From Acridotheres tristis (taxonomy: Eukaryota; Chordata; Aves; Passeriformes; Sturnidae), in assembly GCA_037013685.1 (NCBI GenBank), contig CM072891.1, positions 19,816,501-19,880,500 of the forward strand: 64,000 nucleotides of DNA, written 5' to 3'. Under the pieces are notes generated by a model. The model made no database searches. It was given only the letters and a program-made list of their open reading frames with translations, and was not told where the DNA came from. How positions within the stretch are numbered: position 1 is the stretch's first letter; every line of letters begins with the position of its first letter. Position numbers and translations under genes: made by a program. Below are positions 1-23,260 of this stretch, in pieces.

Positions 1-12714
<12,714 letters not shown>

Positions 12715-12719
12715 GGCGG

Positions 12720-12995
12720 CGATGGCGCTGCTGGCGGCGGTGGCGAGGGGTCGGAGGCTGCAGGTCCCCACGCTGAAGAGGCCGCGACGCCGCTCCCGCT
12801 TCCCGTCGCTGTTTTTGTAGGCAGAGCGGCCGCTCTCCACGGATTTCTTGAGTCAGCTGACGGTCTAAAATTGCAACCGGCGGCGTCACGTGAGGGCGGG
12901 CCGGGGCGGGGAGCGGGCGCAGGGCCGGGGGCGCCGCCTCACGGCTCCCCCCCCACCCCGGGGTGACCCCCGGCGCCTCGGGCCGTGACTCAGCC
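12720..12995 (-). promoter_or_regulatory. CTSD: CTSD promoter, GC-rich with CLEAR-like E-box
   Basis: CpG-rich DNA immediately upstream of the CTSD start. It contains GTCACGTGAG at 12885-12894, a 9/10 match to the TFEB/TFE3 CLEAR element (GTCACGTGAC), and adjoining GC boxes (GGGCGGG) at about 12894-12911. There is an AP-1 site TGAGTCA at 12849-12855 and TGACTCAGC, an antioxidant-response-type core, at 12986-12994. A weak TATA-like TACAAAAA lies at 12819-12812 on the minus strand. Cathepsin D is an established CLEAR-network gene. The exact transcription start is not determined here. Confidence 0.7.
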
Positions 12996-15984
12996 CCCGG
13001 GAAAGGGGAATAAACACAGGGAAATCAGTCACGAGATGCCTGCCCGGCCGCGCGTGCTCCTTCTCGACTGCCTTGAACTTCCTTCTGCTGGGCTGATATT
13101 TTTTTTGTTATTTCCAGGTTTTCTGGTGTTTTTTCTCCCAGGGGTGCGGAGCTGGGGGGGACACGGGACACACGCACAGCCCCCAGGCAGCAGGGCCCGA
13201 GCTCCTGGCAGGGCTCGGCTACTCACGGACCTCGGCCACCCACCCGCTGTCACCACGGAGTGACATCGTGCACCCCCGCCCAGGAGGGCCATGGCACCCC
13301 CAGCCCTTTGTTTCCCCCAGGACATCTCCAGTTTGGGAGACTCGTCCCTCCAATCCCTCCGAGCTGGGTGTTTCTGGGGAAGATGGGCATATCCTAGGCC
13401 ACAGAGTTTTAGGAGGCGCAGTGTGGGACGAGGGGATGCCAAGCCGTATCTGCCACCTCTCAAAATGCACTGTGGTGGTACTGAGTCAACTGCAGCCATT
13501 GAGAATGATGCTGGTGCAGGACAGAGCCATCAGCCATCAGCAGTCCCTGAGATCTGCCCCTTCCTCAAAGTGCATAAAGGAGTACCAGGATGGGCTCTTC
13601 ACCACCACTGGAGTGTCATAACAGGGTTCAGAGGTGCCACCCCACCAGCTCAGGAGGCCACAGCTAATCTCTGCCCAGTTTGCCCCAACAGAGCTCCTAC
13701 AGAGCCACGAGACCTGCTGGAAAAACAGTAAAAATTAAATCGGATTTACAGACATTTTCCCTTCCAAGTCCTGAGGGCTAGGGGGAATTGTTTCCTGCTC
13801 CTGCTTGTGCCTAGTTGTGGGGATGGGAAAGCAGCAGCCTGTGGGATGAGCTGGACACTGCTGGAGTGGGGGACCCCTAGCTTTGTGATGGTGTTCTTGT
13901 CCCTCTCTTGTCACATTCATGTTCATGCAACTTCTGTAAAATTGCTGGGTCATGTTACTGGCACCTCACTTGCACCATCTCCTTCCCACAATCTGTCCCT
14001 AAGTCTCTTCCATCCTCCCACGGCCTCACACAGGATCCTGTTGCCCTGGGTCCGTGCATGCTATCCCCCAGCTGTGATCCATCCTGAATATTTTTAGAGG
14101 GCATTTCTGCCCTGGGCTGTATCTTGTCCCACAAACTCTCCAAATCGCCACATGTTGGTCAAGCTGATGGGCTTCAGGAAACCTGCTGCCTTCCTGTGGG
14201 ACACAGCTGCCATTGGGATGAGGTTTTCTGGAGCGATCGCTGGAGGCATTGGTTGAACCTGGTGGGTCCCGTTATTTCGGCCAGCACCCTCTTCCCTCCT
14301 GCCCCTGCGGGTGTGTGGTCAAGCTGAGTGCCACTGACCACGAGTCAGCAAAACCCGTTGCCCTCGCAGCCCCGAGGCACTGCGTGACTCAGCAAAATCC
14401 CGTGTGGCTCATTTGGGCAAGGGGCCAAGGCATAGCAGGTCCACAGCACCGGTAGCCTGACCCAGAGGCATCACTGCTGCTGCTGCTGCGGGCTCCAGCT
14501 CACGGGTCTCCTCCTCTTGTCCCCCTGGATGCTCACAGGTGGGAGCGGGTCAGACATAAACCAGCCTGACCGTGGTCCCATCCAAGCAAACCTGCCTTCC
14601 TCAAGGGCTCTAACCCCCTTTACAAAAGTGCTTTGCAGACAAAAATGGCAGTACTGACACCAGGCCCAGGCCTCCCTTACATCCCTTACAGGCTTTCCTG
14701 GAGCCAGTGCCAGAGCCCCAGCCCTCCTCCCTTCTCTTTGAAGTGGCTGGGAAACTGTAGCTAGCCAGGAAATCTACACCTTGTTCAGGCCCCAGGCTGG
14801 GGCACCTACGGTAGTTCTTCCTTGAGCATCTCCAGTCTGGCCAGTCTGTACTAGAATCCCGTGGCTATGGAGTGGGCTCCAGTGTGCAGGGATGGGCTGC
14901 TGAGTACAGCATGCCATACTAGTCACGTACCATCACACAGTGCCCAGCAAAGTGCTTCAGCAGAGTAAAGAACTCGACCCAGGCTGTGTCTGGCTTTTTT
15001 TTTTATTCCAAGGGATTAAAGGCAGGCTTTGCTCTTATGAATGAACCTTTGCTTGAGTTTCATGGTAGCAAGGCTTGAGTCCTCATCTGGGACTGCTCTC
15101 ATACCAGTGCAAGAGGGTCATTGCTTTTAGAGCTGTTCTAAGTGACTTACATGTCCCACGTTTCCAATGGTTTATTGGGAAAAAGGGAGAATGGGGCTGT
15201 GCCAGAGAATGTTACAAGAGTGATCTTCTTCTGAGTGCTTGCAGGATGGGAAGGGACTGGGGGTCTTATCCCCCGAGTTTTGAATCTGTCTCTGTCCCTT
15301 GGCACCAGTAGTTTTGGAGCTGGCACTGCAGTGCCTGTATGCTGGGGGGCCAGTGGCTCCAGCAAGGAGACAGGATTTCTGCATTCAGGCTCCCTCAGCA
15401 CCTCTGTGGAATGTTTGCCCTGGTGTTAAAGCCTTGAGAGGTACAGTGGGTATGTTTAACTAGGAGCTGGGAGCACGTCTGGGTATAGGCTGGGACCGTG
15501 AGAGTTGCATTATATTATCTTAAAAAGATAGAGTGGCACAAGCCTGGGCTTAGGGTTTTTTACACATTTTTCCTTGTTTGTGGAGCAAACAGGGAGTGCC
15601 ATGGCTGAGGCATCTAGAGAACGTGTGAAACACAGTGGAGGGATCTATCCCTCCTCACTCCTATTTTGTCACAGTGGATGAACCCCTTTCCTTGCTGCTC
15701 TGTCTCCCTAGCCCCCTGCATCCCCTGTGGGTCCAAGGGGTGAACCAGCACATTGTCCCCTGCAGCCACAGCTGTGGGTGTAGGTGACACACCCCACGCT
15801 TTTGCAATCTCAGTCCCTGCTTGAGAGGATTCCCAAGGTGGGGTCAAATGACTCAGCTCCAATAGCTCCAGTTTGGAAGAGCACCCCAGCTCTGCGAGAT
15901 TGGGGTCTGCTCTGCAAGTGGCACCTGCCTATCCCATCTGCCCTTTGCCACACAGGCAGGGACCTGATGCAGCTTAGTTTATAA
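12996..15984. other. Intergenic, CTSD upstream flank
   Basis: No coding exon recognised. The region includes a (CTG)5 run near 14473 and two similar GAGTCAGCAAAA / GACTCAGCAAAA motifs at 14342 and 14386 (see findings). Open frames of up to ~156 codons reflect GC content rather than a known protein. Confidence 0.6.
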
Positions 15985-16620
15985 ACATAGAATCCTTTAG
16001 GTTGGAAAAGACTTGCAAGATCATCAGGTCCAACCATTAGCCCAGCACTGCCAAGTCCACCACTAAAGCATGTCCCTGAGTGCCACATCTGTCTGGCTTT
16101 TAAATGCCTTCGGCAATGGTGATCCCACCATTTTCCTGTTCCAATGCCTAACCACCTTTTCAGGGAATAAATTTTTTCAATATCCGGTCTAAAGTTCCCC
16201 AGGCACAACTTGAGGCCGTTTTCTCTCATCCTGTCATCTGTTACCTGGGAAAACAAGCTCTCACCTCACTGCAATCCCCTTTGCGCTTGTAGAGAGTGAC
16301 GACGTCTCTCCTGTGCCTCCTTTTCTCCAGGCTGAACGTCCCCAGTTCCCTCAGCCTCTCCTCACAGGACTTGTGCTCCAGACCCTTCACCAGCTCTGTT
16401 GACCTTCTCTGGATGTGCTCCAGCACCTCAATGACTTTCTTGTAGTGAGGGGCCCAGAACTGGACACAGGACTCACAGTGCAGCCTTACCAGCACCAAGT
16501 ACAGAGGGACAATCACTGCCCTAGCCCTGCTGGCCACACTATTTTTGATACAGGCCCAGATGCCACTGGTTTCCTTGGCCACTGGGGCACACTGGCTCAT
16601 GTTCAATTTCAAATGCCTTA
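15985..16620 (-). mobile_element. CR1 LINE fragment (3' part of ORF2 and tail)
   Basis: Non-LTR retrotransposon remnant on the minus strand. Translation gives the C-terminal ORF2 reverse-transcriptase tail typical of CR1, with [35 protein letters not shown] and [13 protein letters not shown] in order. The plus strand begins with the reversed CR1 3' end (ATAGAATCCTTTAGGTTGG). It is 5'-truncated as usual for CR1. The reading frame is open for ~150 codons, but the amino-terminal catalytic core is absent, so it is a dead copy. Confidence 0.93.
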
Positions 16621-19600
16621 TTTTTTGGGGGGCTCTAGCAGGTCTCCCATTTGCAGCTTGCCAGACCTCTGCCAGGGCTGCTACAGTGGCCTCTCTGTTC
16701 TTACACATGGCTGTGTGTTTGCCTTCACCCTTTTTTTCCTAAATTTATTTATCACAGTGGGTACCAATGCCATGAACTGCAATGACCTACAGGGCAAGGA
16801 AAGCTTCAGCTCAGAGATGCAGATTATGTTTTTTGCTCAGTTATGGGTGGGATATTTAGAGGGCATCTTCAAATTCAAGAAAATGCATTTTGCTTTTGAA
16901 GCTTGTTGCTAAAAGAAAAGAAAATTATTCTCCCATCTGAGCTGAATAGAGCCTACGGTTGCACAAGCCTGGGCAAGTCTGGTTTCAAACACCCTGCCTC
17001 CACTGGTGCTGGTGTGAAGGTGCTGGATGCAGCTCATTAGCTGAGCCTGATTCACCATCCCTGAGATCCCGAGTGAAGCAGTGCCAACTTTTTCCCGGCA
17101 CGCTGCCAGGAATTTGCCCACTCCCTACACTGTTTCCTAAACTGATGTACAATTCACAAGGTGAGGGTGCGTTTTGCAGTGGCACTGGCACATCCCAAAC
17201 TACACCCTTTTTCAGGGTAACACCCACAAAAGCCAGACTAAAAGGTGGTTTAGTAGCAGCTCCAGGTGATGGGAAACCTGGGAGCAGAGGAGGGGTTGCA
17301 CTAAGCACAACAAAGTGACTCACGCAGGCCCTGGCCATTGTGTCCCAGCGCTGTGGGCACTGGGGAAGATGTCCTTGGCATTGTGGGTGGTGGAAATCTC
17401 CAGTCCATTCATGCCGGCTGGCTGGGGCTGGTTTGGAGGCACTAGCCTGCTTAAACATGTTCTGGCTGCCATCATGGGCTGCAGTGACCTTGGGGAAACG
17501 CCAAGTGGAGCTGCAAAAGGCCAGTGCTGCGTGGTACTTTTCCCCTTGCTGTCCTTCACGCTGCAAACCGTGATCCTGTTGGTAGGTGAGGGTGTCTCAC
17601 TTGTGGCCGTGTGACACTACTGGATGTCATAGGAGGCAGGAGCCCTGAGCATGGCTCCATCCTCATCAGGGCCATTTGCAGCAGCCTTCAAACAGAGTGT
17701 TTTCATCACATCTTGCTCTTCCATCTTTTCCTGAGCTATTTAAAAACAAAACCCAGATAGGATTTCATAAGTAAAATATACTTATGGTCTTTAAGATTCT
17801 GAGCTGCTCTGGAAGCTGCTCTTCACTAGGATTTACTTACACACTACCTTGCTTCAGTGGGCTGCTGCCAAGCTTGACATCGCCTGTCCCTGTGTCCCAC
17901 GCACTTTGTGGCCCTGCCCAAATCCTTGCCACCCCCACACCACCTGCCCGTTCCTGACCCTGCTCGGCGTTGGATGTTCTTCGTCATCCCCTGGCCCATC
18001 CTCCCCCACGGCTAGTGACACACCTGGCACCCACCTTGGGGAGGAGGGGTCCTGCCTCTCCCTGGCTGCTGGCCCTGTCTGCTCCTCAGGGCAGGGATCT
18101 CGTGTTGTTTGCCTCACCTGAGTTATTTTGCAGCAGGCTGAAATTGCCAGGGACGGGCAACAACAAACCTGGCAGACACTGGCAGCAAGGCAGCGTGACC
18201 TGTGGCTGACGGGATGGAGTGGTAAGTGGCAATGATGGTATTGATTCATCCCCACCCACGCCAGGATGTGATGGGGAACACAGGGACCCAACTCACCTTG
18301 TCACCGCCTTGAGCAATTCCTGTTTCTGTCCCCCATGTGAGCCTGGCTTGGGATGGGGGGTATTGGCATGCTGGTGGGGTTCCTGTCATGGTGCAGAGAA
18401 GTGCCTCCAGCCATGTCCAAGCACACTTTTAATTTCCTTTGCCAACACTAGATGTTATTTAATTATTTCCTTTAGTTTCCGGCAGAAGTTGTCCTAAGAC
18501 GACCATCATTTACACAATCATGTCTCTTCCACGCTGAAGACACTTCTGCTCCTGTGTGGCCTCAGAAAGATGACGGTCAACACCCCATTGCAACCCAAGG
18601 ATCAGCTTAAAAGTTGTAATGTGTTTTCTTGGAAAGGGAGCAGCCAGCTCTCACTGGTGATTTGGTGAGTCAGTCTAGACCACCTGGGGCAGTTTCTGCT
18701 GTGTCAATATTTCCACAAAGGCTCTGAATTTTAATTTATTGTTACCTTTTTGCTAAGCTCCATCTTTACTTGCCACCACAGCCACTATTTTCTGTCTGAT
18801 TGCCTGGTTAAGATCTTGAAACTGGTTTTAAGCATGCCGGCAAACAGTCTGTGGCTTTGCACACCCTCTCTCTGACCTTCTACATGCAGAACAGCCTGTT
18901 AATAATTTTTTTGCAGCGTGGGACGTGGCATCTCAGCCTCTCTGGCTGAGAACTCGAGTGTTTCTCAAGGTACACTGTCACCAGGGTGACTTAGGGTTAG
19001 GGTTATGGTCAAAAATATAAAGATGCCTTGCTCAGTGCTCATGACCAAAGGTGCTTGTAGGTTAGGGAGGTGTGGGAGCATCCTTGGCAGACATTGCAGC
19101 TGCGCCCAGGTCCCGCAGCCTCCAGCATCCTCTCTCTCTGCAGCCAGGAGTCAATGAAGCTGAACAGCTCGGACACTGCCACTGCAGATCTCTATTAGCA
19201 GATAAATACCTGCTAATCTTCCCTCCCTGCAGTACCACCATTTCATAAAAACCTTGCTCTTGCTTAGCACCGAGTTGTTTTTAGCATTGCAACCCTAAAT
19301 TGACTGGTGCAGCGAGTGAGGGATTAAGGGCACGGTCCTGGCCAAAGGTCTCCCACAACTCCTCGAGGCCAACCGGCTGCAGCCTCTGATCCCTGGGGTC
19401 ACGCGCCCCACCCTGGAACAAGGGCCACTTGTTTGGCATCGCTGGCAGAACTGGGCCCTGCAGAGGAGGCAGCTGGCCTCCTCTGGCTGAGAAGAGTAGG
19501 GGCCCACTTCCTTTTCTAGACCAGGAGGGTGTCTCAGAGGGGAACCCAGACACCAGGCAGCTTTGGCTGAGGCCGTGGGTGGTTGTTGGAAAGCAATGGT

Positions 19601-22087
19601 CAGAATCAAGTGCAGGTCCTCTGAGCCCCCTTTGCACTTCTTTTCCTGGAGTGGAAAGGTACAGAACCCAGCAGGGTTCAAAGGGAGCCTATCTCTGGTG
19701 ATGACACAGCAGTGTGGTCTGCTCCTGCCTTCCCCTGGCCAGCAAAACCTGAAATGGGTATATCAGAGAAGCATGCCATGACCATCCCCAGCAGCAAAAC
19801 CCTCTTCAGGTTGCAGCAGGGCACGAGACCCTGGGGCATCAGCAATCCCTTGAAGGAGGGAGCTTAAGGTACCTCAGAAAACCAAAACCTGAGGAGCATC
19901 CCAAGCATAAATGAACTTTTTACAGATGCCTCTAAGACAGAAACAGGAAGTTTGTCCTTGCAGCAGGGCATGAAGCTGCAGTAGTCCTTGACAGAGGGTG
20001 TTTTTGATGGCACATCATTGAAACAGGGCAATAAGGGCAGTTTTGATGCTACAAGATTGAACTATGGCCTGAAGCAGCTGTACTTGGCTTTATATTATGC
20101 AACCCCACAAGCCTTGAGTTTCCTTCCTTTTTTCCTATTTTGGGCACGTTTTGCTGTGTCACTGCCCACTGTGCTGACAGTGCTGGATGAAGGCATGTGG
20201 TGCTTTCCCCCTGCCTCAGCATCCCACGCACGGCAGTGGTTCACGTGGGCCTGCCCCCACCACCCTTGACTCAGCTAATTCCCTCTCACCCAAAGTGGTG
20301 ACCAAGCTCCTGCTGGCCCTGTCCAGGAATTGTCAAATGCAATGGGTCAGGATGGTGGAAGATGCCCAGGACCACCATCACCTCCAGCACTGTGTCCGTG
20401 TCCCCAGCACCAGCTGCCATGGAAGCAGCTGGCTGTGTGTGCTGGGCAGGGCTGGAGGTGGGGGCTTGGATCACTGCACTGAGCCCGGTGGTGTCTGAGC
20501 TGCACAGAAGTGGGACAAATATCTGCACCTGCTTACTGAGCGTGTTTGGAGCATCCTGTAATTAATGTTTGCTCAGCTGATGGCTGCTTAGCATTATTAG
20601 CGAATGATGAGTGGCTGATGTTGTTGATGTTGCCACCTTGAAACATCTAATTTCAGCATCTGCACAGAGCAAATGGGCCAGGGGCCAGACTGCTGGTGCC
20701 AAGGCCCTGCCAGGCTTTGCTTCTTTGGAGATGGCTTCCTTTCAAATCTGTGCACATAGGCATCCCTGCCCTGCCCTGCCCTAGCAGCCCCGAGTTTGGA
20801 CCCACACGGTGGCCACAATGTCAGGGAAGGACCTCTGCCAGTGGCATGTCAGGGCCAGCAGCTGCCCTTGCTAAGGCAAGAAGTGCAGAGTCCTCATGCC
20901 CACGGTGGCAGGAGTGAGCTTGGGGACAGATACAAGATGACATTCACAGGCCTAATCCAAAGCCCACTGAAGGTTTCTTGTGTATCTAAGCCATTTTGAT
21001 GAACATGCCAAACACACAATCAATAAATGAATGTGTGTAAAGGAGCACTGAGTTATCCCATCCTTCCTCCCACACTGCTAGACACAGGCATGACAAACAG
21101 GCACTCATACTGGGATGTTTGTTTATTTGTTTTTTTTTGGGGGGGGAAGAAGCTTTGGTGAGAGCAACACTTGTGAAGCCTTTAAAAATAATTATTTTCT
21201 GATTACACTGAAATTAAAAAAACTAAGCCAGCATCATCTTTACCTCCTTGTCCGTAATCTCGCTGCTGCCTGAGCAGCCAGTTTGCATTTTTTTACGAGG
21301 CGTTTCTGGAGAGCTGGCAGGTATCTGAGGTGCCATGTCCCCAGGCAGCACAGTGGCCTCTAGTGGCAACTCACATCCAGCCCAGGGGAAAGAAACCTGC
21401 AGGTGAACCTTGCAGGTTACTTGTTGCCCAGGAAAATTAAGAACTGGGTCCAAACTGCCAGAAACAGGGAGAGGCATCCCTGTTTGGGGTGTGGTGTGAT
21501 GTCAGGCAGGGATCCGAGCACACCCATGTACCCCATGTGCAAGGAGCAGCTCCTCCTGAGACCCCACCCATGCCCTCCACCCACGGCCCTGGAGATCCAT
21601 TTAAGGTTGGCCACAGTACTCAGTCCTGCCCCAGCCCCGGCAGTGCTGGTCGGCAGCCCTGGCCCCTCCATGCAGGGGGCCCATCTCCAGTGCCCTCTCC
21701 TGGTGGGACACTGGAGCTGTTCTGCCTCCTGGATGGACCTCAGTGCTGGGTTATAGCCTTGTCCCAGCCTTGTCTTGCAGCTCCAGGAACTGAGTGTCCT
21801 ACAGGTCTGTCTCCTAAAAGCACTCCGTGAGCAGTGTGCATGCCTAAGGAAAGCTGTCTTGTGCTATAATCTCTTTTATGAGGAGGAATAGCTTGGGCTT
21901 TCTTTCTTTCACCCATTCAAAGATTTGTAGGTCCTTTACGGTTTATAAGTCTTTCTCCCTCTTCTGAGTTTAGCTGGAGCTGCCTGAAGCACTCACTAGC
22001 ACATCAGTCTCCTCAGAAACCAAGATGAGTGTGTCTGATGAGGCAGGGTCTTGACGGTTCCCTTTAGGCAGAGATCCTGGGAATTAA
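16621..22087. other. Intergenic, no gene recognised
   Basis: About 5.5 kb between two CR1 copies. Nothing protein-like was recognised on either strand. A two-copy telomere-like TTAGGGTTAGGG (18991-19002) and a diverged ~38-bp imperfect repeat near 19995-20062 are the only internal patterns seen. Confidence 0.6.
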
Positions 22088-22555
22088 TCATAGAATCATA
22101 GAATGGTTTGGGTTGGAAGAGACCTTAAAGATCATCCAGTTCCAGCCACCCTGGTGTGACCAGGGACACCTTTCACTAGACCAGGTTACTCAAGAGTTCC
22201 ATCCAACCTGACCTTTAACACTCCCAGGGATGGGGCATCCACGACTTTGCTGGGCAACCTGTTCCAGTGCCTCATTACCCTCACAGTAAAAAATATTATC
22301 TAATCTAAACCTGCCTTTGCTCAGTTTGAAGCCATTCCCCCTTGTCCTGTCACTACATGCTCTTGTAAATAGTCCCTCTCCATCTTTCCTGTGGGCTCCC
22401 TTCAGGTCCTGGAAGACTGCAGTTAGGTCAGCCTTAAGCCTTTTCTTTTCCAGGATGAACAATCCCAATTCTCTCAGCCCTCCTTCAGAGGAGAGATGCT
22501 CTATCCCTTTAATCATCTTGGTCAGCCTCCTCTGGACTTGGCTTAACAGGCTGAT
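22088..22555 (-). mobile_element. CR1 LINE fragment
   Basis: Minus-strand CR1 copy. The plus strand starts TCATAGAATCATAGAATGG then TTTGGGTTGGAAGAGACC, the reversed CR1 3' terminus. The minus-strand translation retains VQRRLTKMIKGIEHLSSE and LRELGLFILEKKR of ORF2. It lies 0.4 kb downstream of the NT5C1-like stop codon, so that gene's 3' UTR may run into it. Confidence 0.95.
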
Positions 22556-22957
22556 GTGCTTGTGTTGCTCCATCTTGGAGACTCTGAGCCCAGCCAAAAT
22601 TAGCATTTTTTTCTCGTTTCCTTCAGCTTGTGTGCGTGGCATTTGCTTCACTTATTTCTTTGAGCAAAGTCCTCAGGTCCTACATGGCAGCTAGGTGTAG
22701 TCCTCAGTGTCACAGCAAAAGTGTCCTCCTGTACTGGAGCAGTTGTGTCTTTTGGCTTTATCCTAAGATGTAGAGGACCTCTCATCAGGAGCAGAAATAT
22801 GCATCAAGCTTTGCATGGGAGTCCATGCTCTCATCCCCTTTCCCTGAGATTTGCTTGCTGCACGTTAGGAAATCTTCCCTTCTCCACCAGAAGAGTTGCC
22901 TCCAACTGACCCAGTCCCCTGTGTCACTGGGAGGGAGGACTGCTGGCCTGCAGCCTA

Positions 22958-23260
22958 TCAGCAGCAGGAAGGGACCCAGGCAGAGGGTACCCCCACATTC
23001 TGAGCCCCTTGGATGTTATGAAGCCCATCATCGAAGAAAATGTGAGGCTGGATCTGGGCGAGGATGGGGCCCTTGGGAGCCCCATCCATGAAGAAAGCCT
23101 CGTCGATGGGCAGACCCCATTCCCGGAGTGTCTTGATGGCTCGGATGCCCATGTCCCGCCCGCTGCGGGCTGTCACCAGGTACGTGCGGATCGGGGACTT
23201 TTCCTGGCCAAACTTCTTACGCATATTCCCGAGGTGCATGGCAAAAGCCTTCAGGGGACC
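22958..23260 (-). CDS. NT5C1-like coding exon 6 (C-terminal) and stop
   Basis: 303 bp including TGA. Encodes GPLKAFAMHLGNMRKKF, PIRTYLVTARS (motif II), RAIKTLREWGLPIDEAFF, GAPKGPIL and HIFFDD (motif III). The end, after GAQNVGVPSAWVP, stops at SCC. No canonical AATAAA is obvious before the CR1 copy downstream. Confidence 0.95.
   Translation of the reverse strand, partial: GPLKAFAMHLGNMRKKFGQEKSPIRTYLVTARSGRDMGIRAIKTLREWGLPIDEAFFMDGAPKGPILAQIQPHIFFDDGLHNIQGAQNVGVPSAWVPSCC

Noticed and set aside
16241..16708. 155-codon minus-strand frame that looks like a protein gene
   Set aside because: Its conserved part is the C-terminal ORF2 piece of a 5'-truncated CR1 LINE, not a host gene.
18991..19002. 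TTAGGGTTAGGG telomere-like motif
   Set aside because: Only two units, well within chance. Not an interstitial telomere array.
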